A stretch of 64,000 nt of DNA from an uncultured Bacillota bacterium. Its GTDB lineage: Bacteria; Bacillota_I; Bacilli_A; RFN20; CAG-631. The position numbers were made by a program, and so were the translations under genes. Location: positions 3,449 through 67,448 of the forward strand of contig CABUID010000011.1 in assembly GCA_902491575.1 (NCBI GenBank), given 5' to 3'. Position 1 is the stretch's first letter. Every line of letters starts with the position of its first letter. Under the pieces are notes generated by a model, which worked only from the letters and a program-made list of their open reading frames with translations, had not been told where the DNA came from and searched no databases. Shown piece by piece: positions 8,649 to 17,284 of the stretch.

Positions 8649-8711
8649 TTTATAAAATCTTCATTACTTTCAAAGAAATAAGTTTTTTTATTTTAAATAT
8701 TGGATGACTAT

Positions 8712-9788
8712 TTATAATTGCTTATATTTAATAAAATTATAAATTAACTCCATAAAAATCTTCTTGTTTTTTGAACTAATTTTGTTTAAATATTTTAATA
8801 AACGAATGGAGTCTTTATGAACTTCTAATAAAGTCGTTTTATTCAATTCAATTACAAATTGATATACATTACTTGCTAAATCTTTTCGTTCATCTTCTGA
8901 AAGTCGTCCCAGCATTTTTGTAATCGCTTCATCGAGTTTTTGTGCATTGATGGATATTTGATCAACTAAGCGAAATGATGTGACTTGAATTTGCCATGAA
9001 AAACCATCATGTTGCTTAATTCCTCGAACACTCGATTCCACAATTTTTGTTTGTCCGCAAAACTCATCAAAAATCAAACCAACTACAGAATTTTGAGGTA
9101 TGATTCGAACGATTTTATTTTGAATCAGTTCAAATTTTGTTTCATCCACTCGTTCTTTTACAAAACCAGGGCCATCATTACAATAAACTTTAAGTATTCT
9201 TTCTTTAATGGAATCATCACAATAGATTGCACCATATGTTGCTAAATTTCCACCTTTTGAATGCCCACCAATCATCAACTTACATTGAGGATACATTTCG
9301 GCTATCTTATGGATATAATTAGCAGCTTTTTTCTGTGCTGGAACAGGGTAACTACATACCATATCTAAATTTTCTTGCCAACCAATTAAGGTGTCATCTG
9401 TTCCTCGAAAAGCAATATAAATGAGATCACTCGACAAATGAAAACACATAGCCGAAAACTGACAAGATGTTTTACTACTTACTTGATTGATATAATTTGA
9501 AAGTAAAATTGTTCCAAAACGTTTACAATCTTTTGCTTTATCGCAAAGTTCAACAATCGAATTAGGAACAATCAAGCCTAAAACCATATCTTCTTTTTTG
9601 ACATGTTCAAATAGAATATCTGTTGCATCTTTTAAACTTATTTGTTCTTCACTTGGAAATTTCTTTACACTTTTTGAAAAATCAATATAACAGATTTCAG
9701 ATAAAATTAAGTTATCAATATCATTAAAATGGGATTTATTAAAAGATAAATCGCCACGCCAATAAACATAATCTAAAATATTTGCCAT
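8712..9788 (-). CDS. Lipase-like protein, DUF2974 (Mbeg1-like) family
   Basis: 358 residues, no signal peptide. The alpha/beta-hydrolase nucleophile elbow is IGGHSKGGNLA near residue 175, the hallmark GHSKGG of DUF2974 proteins, and the preceding YIAFRGTDDTLIGWQENLDM is the class 3-lipase-like oxyanion region. Members of this family are common in Bacillota and of unknown substrate. The C-terminal third (after about 250) is helical. Lies 15 bases downstream of the metallophosphoesterase gene with the same orientation, so the pair (and the small membrane protein gene before it) probably forms one operon. Family assignment is strong, substrate unknown. Confidence 0.88.
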   Translation of the reverse strand: MANILDYVYWRGDLSFNKSHFNDIDNLILSEICYIDFSKSVKKFPSEEQISLKDATDILFEHVKKEDMVLGLIVPNSIVELCDKAKDCKRFGTILLSNYINQVSSKTSCQFSAMCFHLSSDLIYIAFRGTDDTLIGWQENLDMVCSYPVPAQKKAANYIHKIAEMYPQCKLMIGGHSKGGNLATYGAIYCDDSIKERILKVYCNDGPGFVKERVDETKFELIQNKIVRIIPQNSVVGLIFDEFCGQTKIVESSVRGIKQHDGFSWQIQVTSFRLVDQISINAQKLDEAITKMLGRLSEDERKDLASNVYQFVIELNKTTLLEVHKDSIRLLKYLNKISSKNKKIFMELIYNFIKYKQL

Positions 9789-9803
9789 ACACTCATCCTT
9801 TTT

Positions 9804-10928
9804 TTATTTGATTTGTTTGTAAGGGAGTTGTGCTAAATCAAGCGTCCCATCTTGTTTTACAAGAATCGTTGTTCCACCTCTTTGGGAAGATAAAAACTTA
9901 GTCGTTACATAAGCGATATAATCGATACTCATTCCATAAGTCAAACGAACTCCTTGATATTCTACTGAAAAATTATTTAAATGATCATGTCCACAGAAAA
10001 CCGCTTTTGTGGATTTTAATTCAACTATTTTTTCAAACATACCATATTGTGGACCATTCCAAGTTTTTTCTTTTTTATTTCCAAATATTAAAGTGCCTTG
10101 TTCATAAGCATCGTTATATTCTACAAAAGGAATATGCATAAATAAAGAAGAGGGTACAATTTCATCATAGCCTTTATCTTTATTGAATTGATTCATTTTT
10201 TGAATATTTGCTTCATACCAAGCAATTTGATTTGGATGAATATGATCGTAATCATTATCTAAAGCAGAAACTTTATCACCACTAATCGTAAGATAATCAT
10301 TTGAATCCATAAAATAAAGCGATTGTATAATCTTATTTTGAGAATTTTGTATATTAATAACATAATTTCCAACGCCATCAATATCTTCCGGTCCACATTC
10401 AAATAAACAATAAGAAAGACTTTCAAGGTATTCCCCTAATTGCTTTCTTGAATACATGGCCCCTTTTTGTGCATCATGATTTCCAAAAACAGGTGCCCAA
10501 TAAACTTGTAAAGCTTCCATGGTATTCGCAAGCATTTTCAATGCTTTTAAGTTATCGGTGTTTCCAGATTGTATTTTTGATGGATAAACCAAATCTCCAG
10601 TAATCACTACTAAATCTGGTTGAGCAGAATGGATTAATTTTTCTACAGCTTTTAAGGCCATTCTATCATTGTCACCGGAAACAATTCCAGCGCCAATATG
10701 TATGTCACTCAATTGTAAAATTTTAAACTCTTCATCGGTAGTAAAAGTTTTTATACCCTCCACAGATTCGTAAGTTAAATTATTTTCTAAAGCTTCCACT
10801 TTCTTATAAAAATTTTTATTAGAAGCATAAAAAATACTGCCGCCACCCAGTTCATATATTATTACACAAAAGATAATCGTTAAAATAATGAATAAACATT
10901 TTCGAGTAATCTTCCAAACCTTTTTCAT
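9804..10928 (-). CDS. Membrane-anchored calcineurin-like metallophosphoesterase
   Basis: 374 residues with an N-terminal membrane anchor (about 10-28), catalytic domain outside. Metal-binding blocks appear in order: LQLSDIHIG (D, H), VITGDLV (GD), PVFGNHDAQKG (GNHD), FMHIPF (H) and FCGHDHLN (GHDH). These are the five calcineurin-like phosphoesterase motifs, all complete. Family members cleave phosphodiesters or phosphomonoesters, for example of UDP-sugars or sphingolipids; the substrate here is open. One of three exported phosphoesterases in the window (others at 11738 and 59562). Confidence 0.93.
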   Translation of the reverse strand: MKKVWKITRKCLFIILTIIFCVIIYELGGGSIFYASNKNFYKKVEALENNLTYESVEGIKTFTTDEEFKILQLSDIHIGAGIVSGDNDRMALKAVEKLIHSAQPDLVVITGDLVYPSKIQSGNTDNLKALKMLANTMEALQVYWAPVFGNHDAQKGAMYSRKQLGEYLESLSYCLFECGPEDIDGVGNYVINIQNSQNKIIQSLYFMDSNDYLTISGDKVSALDNDYDHIHPNQIAWYEANIQKMNQFNKDKGYDEIVPSSLFMHIPFVEYNDAYEQGTLIFGNKKEKTWNGPQYGMFEKIVELKSTKAVFCGHDHLNNFSVEYQGVRLTYGMSIDYIAYVTTKFLSSQRGGTTILVKQDGTLDLAQLPYKQIK

Positions 10929-10958
10929 TCTTTTTATTCCTTTTATAAACGAAAGTTT

Positions 10959-11384
10959 TTATTCATCTTTATAATTTGAACTAGGTTTTGCACGATTTTC
11001 TGCTTTTTTGAATGATTTATTCGAAATCGAAAAAAGCAAACTAAATACAATAAAAATAAACATTAAAATAGAACAAACATAAATTAAAGCAATCGGTACT
11101 CTTGGATTTTCACCAGTCCAGCCAATTCTCATCAATGCAGGAATACCTTGTGCGAATACACCAACAAAAGTAATGGGAAATAATTTTCCAAAATTGGAAG
11201 ATGGCAACCATAAAGTAATACATTCGATAACTAACCATGAAACTGCAATGATTTTAAAAATCCAATAAGCAACATTGCCATCTGTTCTATTTTTAGCTAC
11301 AAAAAAGCCAAAAGATAATGATAATAAAGCGATAAATAAAAGAATAATTGTTGATAATACTTTATATTGAATTGATTTTTTCAT
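10959..11384 (-). CDS. Small four-helix membrane protein
   Basis: 141 residues from ATG 11384; an in-frame GTG at 11393 overlaps the Shine-Dalgarno AAGGAG and is rejected. Four membrane segments with short loops and a basic C-terminus ending SNYKDE. No recognised family. First gene of a probable operon with the metallophosphoesterase (30-base gap) and the DUF2974 lipase. An extended -10 box (TGTTATACT) lies about 25 bases upstream. Confidence 0.7.
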   Translation of the reverse strand: MKKSIQYKVLSTIILLFIALLSLSFGFFVAKNRTDGNVAYWIFKIIAVSWLVIECITLWLPSSNFGKLFPITFVGVFAQGIPALMRIGWTGENPRVPIALIYVCSILMFIFIVFSLLFSISNKSFKKAENRAKPSSNYKDE

Positions 11385-11737
11385 TTTACACACTCCTTAA
11401 TTTAATTTTAGTATAACATAAATTGATGAAATAAATCTATAAATTAATAAAAGGAAGCAGATAAATGTTGTTAAGAGACATTACATGTGAGATTTTCTAG
11501 ATTATTAAAACAAAAAACAGAAAAAATTTTAAAGAAACCTAAAGAGTATCTAATGCATTGAAATGAAAAAAAATGATAATCCTATTCCATTTTAATTTAA
11601 ATTATTCATTATTTAAATGTCAAATTTTAAGAATAGCATAATCGTTTTTTTTTTAATAGTTCAAAATTGAAAAAAAAGATAGTATTTCTTAAATCTTTAT
11701 ATTAAAATGGAAATAAGAATTCGAAAGGGAAAATAAT
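11385..11737. other. Divergent intergenic region
   Basis: 353 very AT-rich bases between two divergent genes. Minus-strand extended -10 TGTTATACT sits at 11410-11418. No ORF, RNA gene or repeat could be recognised; ribosome site AAAGGGA lies just before 11738. Confidence 0.5.
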
Positions 11738-13423
11738 ATGAAGACAAAAAGAAGCTATGCATTATTGTCGTTATGTCTTTTAAGTAGTTGTCATCAAAAC
11801 ATTTCTTCTATAGTAGAAGAAGATTTAAGTAGTAGTGAATCACTTACGGGTGATGTATCAAGTACACTTGAAAGTAGTGAAACCATGCAAGATAATCAAC
11901 AAAGAGTTGTCATTATTGGTATTGATGGTGCTGGTCATAATTTTAATAAATCCAATACTCCTCATATCATGGAAATTTTTAAAGATTATGCTTATACTGA
12001 AGAAGCATTAAGTGCAAATCCAACGATTAGTGCTCAAAGTTGGGGTTCTTTATTAACTGGCGTTATCCCAACTATCCATCAATTTACAAACACAAGTATT
12101 CGAGAAAAACAAAATCAAATTTATCAACAATATCCTTCTATTTTTATGAAAACAAGACAATACTATCCTGAAGCAGAGTTAGCTTCATTTTGTAATTGGG
12201 ATCCTATTAATCATGGAATTGTTGAAAGTCATATCGATGTTTATAAAGAACATTCTAGTAATGATGATGACTTAGCTGAAAAAATCATATATTATCTTGA
12301 AGAAAAGGATCCAAAACTTCTTTTTGTACAATTTGATAGCGTAGATGAAGCGGGTCATGAATATGGTTATCAAAGTGAGGAATACTTTGCTGCTTTAAAA
12401 AATCTTGATTTTAATATCAATGCCATTTTCAATAAACTTGAAAAACTCCAACGACTAGAGAATACTTTATTTATCGTAACGACCGATCATGGTGGATTAA
12501 ATCAAAGTCATGGTGGATACAGTGATTATGAAAAATATATTTTCTTTGGAGCTAGAAATAAAAATATATTAAAGACCGATAATCTTCAGAATTTATATAT
12601 ACGTGACATTCCATCTATTGTCGCTCATCATTTGGGTTTTGAAGCAGATAGTGCATGGGATTCCTATATACCCAAAAATCTATTCAAAGATCTTCCTGAA
12701 GGTCAACAACGTTTTATCTCTTTACCAGAAAAGGAAGTCGAAACTCCTAATGCTCATGAAGAAAAAGGACTCTATCAATATTTTGATAAAAAAAATATTG
12801 CATTATGGCTAAATTTTGATGAAAAATGTGAAGATCAAACAGGAAATTATGAAGTAATATCTCATGGTGTCAATCTTTATGAACAAGGAATTACTGGAAA
12901 AGCCATTCAAGTAAGTAATAAAAATTATTTAACCATAAAAGATTTTCAATTTCAGAATAATGATTTTACACTTTCAACTTTTGTTCGTTTTGATTCATCT
13001 TATGGGGATCCATGTTTATTTTCCAATAAAGATTGGGCAAATGGATATAATGATGGAATTTGTTTTTCATTAAGAGATAATGATATGAAATTAAATCTTG
13101 GAAAAGATAAAGAAAGTCGATGGGATGCCATGCTTCATTATCCTCATTCAAATTACAAAAATAGTTGGATGCATCTTTTAATCAGTTATAATGCGAAAGA
13201 AAATAGCATTTCGCTTTATGTAAACTTTTCTTTAGAATATACTTGTAAATTGGATAAATATCTTTCATTTGATAGCAACTTTCCTTTCAACATTGGTCAA
13301 GATGGAACTGGAATTTATGCCTTAGATATTTCTATGCTTTTAGATGATTTTATGATTTTTAACCAATCTTTAAATCAAAGTGATGTTTACACATTAAAAT
13401 CTTATTATAAAAATTGTTTATAA
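11738..13423 (+). CDS. Lipoprotein phosphodiesterase/nucleotide pyrophosphatase with LamG-like domain
   Basis: 561 residues. Lipoprotein signal MKTKRSYALLSLCLLSSC with lipid-bearing C18, then a Ser-rich linker. Residues about 50-320 are an alkaline-phosphatase-superfamily phosphodiesterase: VVIIGIDGAG (first metal aspartate), NPTISAQSWGSLLTG (Thr or Ser nucleophile region), FDSVDEAGHEYG (D and H ligands), VTTDHGG (DH ligands). Residues about 350-560 match a concanavalin/LamG-like jelly roll (IALWLNFDEKCEDQTGNYE, then SWMHLLISYNAKENSISLYVN). The protein should sit on the outer membrane face and cleave a phosphodiester while the C-terminal domain binds glycan. Combination is uncommon but each domain is clear. 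Confidence 0.88.
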   Translation: MKTKRSYALLSLCLLSSCHQNISSIVEEDLSSSESLTGDVSSTLESSETMQDNQQRVVIIGIDGAGHNFNKSNTPHIMEIFKDYAYTEEALSANPTISAQSWGSLLTGVIPTIHQFTNTSIREKQNQIYQQYPSIFMKTRQYYPEAELASFCNWDPINHGIVESHIDVYKEHSSNDDDLAEKIIYYLEEKDPKLLFVQFDSVDEAGHEYGYQSEEYFAALKNLDFNINAIFNKLEKLQRLENTLFIVTTDHGGLNQSHGGYSDYEKYIFFGARNKNILKTDNLQNLYIRDIPSIVAHHLGFEADSAWDSYIPKNLFKDLPEGQQRFISLPEKEVETPNAHEEKGLYQYFDKKNIALWLNFDEKCEDQTGNYEVISHGVNLYEQGITGKAIQVSNKNYLTIKDFQFQNNDFTLSTFVRFDSSYGDPCLFSNKDWANGYNDGICFSLRDNDMKLNLGKDKESRWDAMLHYPHSNYKNSWMHLLISYNAKENSISLYVNFSLEYTCKLDKYLSFDSNFPFNIGQDGTGIYALDISMLLDDFMIFNQSLNQSDVYTLKSYYKNCL

Positions 13424-13464
13424 TTTCTTTAAATACCTATACTAAAGTTATAGGAGTAGAAATA

Positions 13465-13737
13465 ATGAACAAAGAAGAAATATTAGAAGTTGTTTCAACG
13501 TTAACGGATTATCCTAAAAATGATTGTGAAAAAGTTTATGATGCTATTTTTATCGTATTTTCAAAATTTTTAGAAAAAGATGAAAACATTAATATTAAAA
13601 ACTTTGGTACCTTTAAAGTAAGTAAAAGAAAAGCTAGAACAGGAAGAAATCCTGCTACTGGAGAAGAAATAAAAATAAAAGCACAAAAAACAATTCATTT
13701 TAAAGTAAGTCCAAAGTTAAAAGAAAAATTGAATTAA
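13465..13737 (+). CDS. HU-family DNA-binding protein
   Basis: 90 residues from ATG 13465, chosen because TAGGAG lies about 9 bases upstream; a longer frame opening at 13414 overlaps the preceding gene and lacks a ribosome site. Histone-like dimeric protein that bends DNA non-specifically. The conserved arm GTFKVSKRKARTGRNPATG with GEEIKIKA is the HU signature; start MNKEEILEVVSTLT replaces the usual MNKSELI. Transcribed after the lipoprotein gene (41-base gap), ends in a strong terminator. Confidence 0.95.
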   Translation: MNKEEILEVVSTLTDYPKNDCEKVYDAIFIVFSKFLEKDENINIKNFGTFKVSKRKARTGRNPATGEEIKIKAQKTIHFKVSPKLKEKLN

Positions 13738-13753
13738 AAGCAATTCTCTTTTT

Positions 13754-13787
13754 AAATGTAGACATAAAAAGTGTCTACATTTTTTTA
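13754..13787 (+). terminator. Rho-independent terminator after HU
   Basis: Perfect 11-bp stem aaatgtagaca / tgtctacattt with a 7-base loop and a following T-run. Confidence 0.9.
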
Positions 13788-13854
13788 TTTTGTAAACACT
13801 TTTAATCGATCATGATTTTAATAGGGATAAATCACCTTTATTATTTCTAATCCT

Positions 13855-14505
13855 TTACTTTTTTTTGTTTTCATTTATCATTCCACAATCTACAAATGAA
13901 TAATTTCCTATTGTAAATTTCTTATCGGTAATTTTTTGGCATAATTGTCTACTTTCAATAAATTCATCTGTTATGATGACAAAAAATTGTTTGTCCATTT
14001 GATTGACAAGATAAAATTCTTTATCTGTATTTTTAATAGCATTTAAAAAATCTGGTATTTTAAATGGAGCATTTGTCATCCATCCAATCAGATTATCAGT
14101 TATTTTCTCTTTTTTGCTAAGAATTTGTTTTCCTACAAGACAATGTATTTCAGCATCAGGATATTTATTCGTTATAATCATATCTTTTTTACCTGCTTTT
14201 TTATTCCATCTTCCTTTGATTTTTAAAGGATAAGTAAAATCATCCAGATGAATTTCTTCTCTTGTTATCGATAAATCAATACTTTCACCACTTTCAAGAA
14301 GATAATCGATACTCCTATTTAAAATCTTAGAAAGTAATTGGATATTTTCAATATCCGGCATTCCTTTATCTGCTTCCCATTTTGTAACGGCTTGTCTTGA
14401 AACGAAGAGTTTTTCTGCCAATTGTTTTTGCGTAAGTCCACTATCTTTTCGAGCCGATTTTAACTTTTCGCCTAAAGTCATTCTTTTTTCTTCATTTTTT
14501 TCCAT
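13855..14505 (-). CDS. XRE-family transcriptional regulator with C-terminal sensor-like domain
   Basis: 216 residues. Residues about 10-65 are a helix-turn-helix of the XRE type (LKSARKDSGLTQKQLAEKLFVSRQAVTKWEADKGMPD). The remaining 145 residues form a beta-rich domain of unknown family (LDDFTYPLKIKGRW ... FTIGNYSFVDCGMINENKKK), likely binding a ligand or partner. AAAGGAG precedes the ATG. Stands alone between HU and an acetyltransferase on the same strand, so its target is not evident. Confidence 0.85.
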   Translation of the reverse strand: MEKNEEKRMTLGEKLKSARKDSGLTQKQLAEKLFVSRQAVTKWEADKGMPDIENIQLLSKILNRSIDYLLESGESIDLSITREEIHLDDFTYPLKIKGRWNKKAGKKDMIITNKYPDAEIHCLVGKQILSKKEKITDNLIGWMTNAPFKIPDFLNAIKNTDKEFYLVNQMDKQFFVIITDEFIESRQLCQKITDKKFTIGNYSFVDCGMINENKKK

Positions 14506-14682
14506 ATACTTCTCCTTTTAATAATCAGTTATAAACTGTTAAATTAAAAATAGTATTTTTTATCATAAATGACAAGAAACGCTTTTTTTCATCAAGGCAA
14601 CGCTATGTAGCATGAAAGTTTTATAGTGCAAAAATAGTATTAAAAAAAAATTATTCACTTTTCTATTTCCTTTAAAATAAAT

Positions 14683-15192
14683 TTATATTCCAAATGCTTC
14701 ATCATAGTGAACAATACCATTTAATTTTTTTGCATTTTCACAAAAACATATAGCCATAAAATGCTCATCTTTTACTTTAAAAGGAGCTTGAATTCCATAA
14801 CAACTTGCAGGAATATAACCCGATTTAAAATAATATTTAGGATTTCCTAAAACGATTGAATATTGATAGCCTAATTGGATAGCCATTTGATGTCCTCTTT
14901 TGATCAATGATAAACCGATTCCTTGATGTTGATATTGGGGTAAAACGGAAAGAGGTGCCAGTGCCAACACTTCTATATGATTCACTCTTGCTTTCGTAAA
15001 AAGAATATGACCAACGATTTGATGATCTTCAATGGCCACTAAAGATAACTTTGGAATAAAAGATTTGCTTTTTCTCAAAGCAACAACTAAATCTTGTTCA
15101 TTCCCATCACAATGTTCAGCCTTTTCAAAAGCTTTTTTCACAATTTGATATACGTCATCATAATCCGATGTTCTTTCTTGTCGAATATACAT
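14683..15192 (-). CDS. GNAT-family N-acetyltransferase (YhbS-like)
   Basis: 169 residues, normal length for a single GNAT domain. Acetyl-CoA binding motif A is PQYQHQGIGLSLIKRG near 87-102 (Q/RxxGxG/A type); motif B region is YQYSIVLGNPKYYFKSGYIPA, the pattern of YhbS-like acetyltransferases that act on small molecules or protein termini. Ribosome site AGAGGG precedes the ATG. Substrate unknown. Gap of 40 bases to the TetR gene upstream, same strand. Confidence 0.9.
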   Translation of the reverse strand: MYIRQERTSDYDDVYQIVKKAFEKAEHCDGNEQDLVVALRKSKSFIPKLSLVAIEDHQIVGHILFTKARVNHIEVLALAPLSVLPQYQHQGIGLSLIKRGHQMAIQLGYQYSIVLGNPKYYFKSGYIPASCYGIQAPFKVKDEHFMAICFCENAKKLNGIVHYDEAFGI

Positions 15193-15232
15193 TGATTTCC
15201 CTCTATTTTATCTTTCCACTAAAAGGATTTAA

Positions 15233-15841
15233 TTATGAAAAAATACTTTCTTCCTTCTTTAATTCGATGACGGCTTTAATTCCACCAAAAATTAATGAAG
15301 AAGCTAATTTTGAAACATCATTAGAAGTTAGATTACCTGGATCTTCAAACCAATCTTTTAATAGTTTAGAAAGACCAGAAGCAATATAATCCCCTACAAT
15401 ATTCATTACATATTCTGATAAATCCACCTTTTTTTTAATTTTTCGCATGAAAGAATCTTTCACAATATCTTTTACGTTTCTTGCAAAAAAACGATAAGAA
15501 TTCGCAGAAACTAATTTTTTTGTCAGTTCATAATTAGTATTTAAAATTTCTTCCATCGATTCAATTAAAATATTAATGCTAAATGTATTTGGCTTAAAAA
15601 AACCTTTTTCATTCAAAGTTTCAAAAATTTGATCCGATATTTCTAAAGTTAAATCAAATAAGATTTCTTCCATCGATTCATAATGCAAATAAAAAGTCTT
15701 ACGATTAATATTGGCTCTTTCAGCTAATTCTTTAATGGTAATTTCGTTGAAGTCTTTTTCAATAATCATGGTTTTAAAAGCCGTAATAATAGCGTTTCTT
15801 GTTTTTTCTACTCTTCGATCAATTTTATCTAAATTTCTCAT
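15233..15841 (-). CDS. TetR/AcrR-family transcriptional regulator
   Basis: 202 residues from ATG 15841, preceded by TAGGAGG; the 21-codon longer frame lacks a ribosome site. The N-terminal helix-turn-helix (TRNAIITAFKTMI ... ITIKELAERANINRKTFYLHYESMEEILFDL) is the TetR signature; the C-terminal helical domain would bind a ligand and dimerise. Divergent from the PlsC-like acyltransferase gene, so it probably controls that gene and itself. Two inverted repeats in the shared upstream region are candidate operators. Confidence 0.92.
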   Translation of the reverse strand: MRNLDKIDRRVEKTRNAIITAFKTMIIEKDFNEITIKELAERANINRKTFYLHYESMEEILFDLTLEISDQIFETLNEKGFFKPNTFSINILIESMEEILNTNYELTKKLVSANSYRFFARNVKDIVKDSFMRKIKKKVDLSEYVMNIVGDYIASGLSKLLKDWFEDPGNLTSNDVSKLASSLIFGGIKAVIELKKEESIFS

Positions 15842-15859
15842 ATTTCCTCCTAAATTATT

Positions 15860-15878
15860 CACTTTTTTAATAAAAGTG
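15860..15878. promoter_or_regulatory. Inverted repeat, candidate TetR operator
   Basis: CACTTTT-N5-AAAAGTG, 19 bases, lying 19-37 bases upstream of the TetR start. A smaller ACAC-TT-GTGT symmetry follows at 15951-15960, just after the -10 box of the divergent gene. Position fits autoregulation. Inference only. Confidence 0.4.
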
Positions 15879-15921
15879 TGGATTAAGATACATTTTAAAA
15901 TCAAACAGGTAATTTTTACTA

Positions 15922-15950
15922 TTTCAATCTAATTTCATTTTTATTATAAT
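15922..15950 (+). promoter_or_regulatory. Promoter of the PlsC-like gene
   Basis: TTTCAA (15922-15927), 17-base spacer, TATAAT (15945-15950). The ATG is at 16000 with GGAGAAAG before it. Confidence 0.5.
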
Positions 15951-15999
15951 ACACTTGTGTTGATTATGCAACATAGGTTTTTTTGTTCGGAGAAAGATT

Positions 16000-17247
16000 A
16001 TGAAAAAAGAAGATAAAGTATTTGAAATGTATAAAAAAACAATGAAGCCACGCTTTTATTTAATGCCATTGGAGTGGCTTGTTGCCCTTTATTTTAAAAT
16101 TTTAGGGCATACAAAATTGAAAAAAACAAATTTTAAATCTTATAAGGAACCTGCTTTAGTTTTATGTAATCATGCAAGTATGATTGATATGGCTAATGTC
16201 GTTTTATCCATGTTTCCAAGACGTGTATGTTGGATTGCATCGATTGAAGAATTTAATGGGCGGGAATGGTTATTTCGACATTTAGGTATTTTACCTAAAC
16301 GAAAATTTACGACAGATTTATTGCTCGTTAAACATACTGCAGATTTAATTAAAAACAAAAAAATATCCGTATGTATTTATCCAGAAGCACGCTTTTCGCT
16401 TGCTGGAATCAATGAACGCATAGGTGATGGACTTGGCAAAATGGCCAAATTATGCAAATGTCGAGTTATTGTTTTAAAACAAAAAGGAAATTTCTTATTT
16501 TCCCCTCAATGGAATAAACATCCTTATCGAAAAAATCATGTAGAAGTAGAAGCAACAGAAGTGTTTAGTGCTAAAGAAGCTAATGAATGCTCAGCCGATG
16601 TTTTACAAGAAAAGATTGAGCAAGCTTTTATTTATGATGATTATAAATGGGCAAATGAAAATAAAATAAGAATTAAAAGTAAAAAACGTGCTGAAAATAT
16701 TCATCGTATTTTATATAAATGCCCTACTTGTCATAAAGAAGGCGCTATGCAATCGAAAGGAATTTCATTATGGTGTGAAGAATGCCATAGTAAATGGGAA
16801 ATGGATGAATATTCTGAATTACATTGTTTAACTGGTGAAACACAATTTAAATTGGCTTCGGATTGGTATCGTTGGGAAAAAGAAGAAGTCATCAAAGAAG
16901 TTGAAAATGGAACTTATCATTTTGAAGATGATGTTCGTATCGAAAAATTAATTAACTCAAAAGTTAAATTTAAGGAAATTGGGACAGTTCACATGATCCA
17001 TGATGAAAATGGTTATACTTTAAATGGAATCCTGGATGATGGAACTACTTTCTCCTTGAATAAGCCACCTTTTTCTACCCGTTCTATGCATATCGAATTT
17101 GATTATAAAGGACGTGGTGATGCATTAGATTTTGCCACCCTTGAAAATACTTGGTGGGTTTATCCGATTCATCCGGTTTGTCTAACGAAATTCAATTTTG
17201 CAACGGAAGCTATTTTTGATAAAGTTTCCAAAGAAGTAAAAAACTAG
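16000..17247 (+). CDS. PlsC-like acyltransferase with zinc-ribbon C-terminal extension
   Basis: 415 residues. The first about 220 residues are a 1-acyl-glycerol-3-phosphate acyltransferase domain: NHASMID carries the catalytic H(x4)D, YPEARFS is the substrate phosphate motif (usually FPEGTRS). Normal PlsC proteins end near 200-250 residues; here a further 190 follow, with a zinc ribbon (CPTCHKEGAMQS ... CEECHSKW, about residues 238-262) and a novel beta-rich tail. Enzyme would add the second acyl chain in phosphatidic acid synthesis or a related step at the membrane. Divergent from a TetR regulator. Function of the zinc-ribbon tail unknown. Confidence 0.88.
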   Translation: MKKEDKVFEMYKKTMKPRFYLMPLEWLVALYFKILGHTKLKKTNFKSYKEPALVLCNHASMIDMANVVLSMFPRRVCWIASIEEFNGREWLFRHLGILPKRKFTTDLLLVKHTADLIKNKKISVCIYPEARFSLAGINERIGDGLGKMAKLCKCRVIVLKQKGNFLFSPQWNKHPYRKNHVEVEATEVFSAKEANECSADVLQEKIEQAFIYDDYKWANENKIRIKSKKRAENIHRILYKCPTCHKEGAMQSKGISLWCEECHSKWEMDEYSELHCLTGETQFKLASDWYRWEKEEVIKEVENGTYHFEDDVRIEKLINSKVKFKEIGTVHMIHDENGYTLNGILDDGTTFSLNKPPFSTRSMHIEFDYKGRGDALDFATLENTWWVYPIHPVCLTKFNFATEAIFDKVSKEVKN

Positions 17248-17280
17248 AGGATTGAATTCTTTTCATTTCTCTAGTTTTTT
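17238..17280. terminator. Bidirectional terminator
   Basis: Stem AAAAAACTAGAG / CTCTAGTTTTTT (12 bp, 19-base loop) between the convergent PlsC-like and DegV genes. A- and T-runs on both sides allow function in both directions. Confidence 0.85.
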
Positions 17281-17284
17281 TTGT

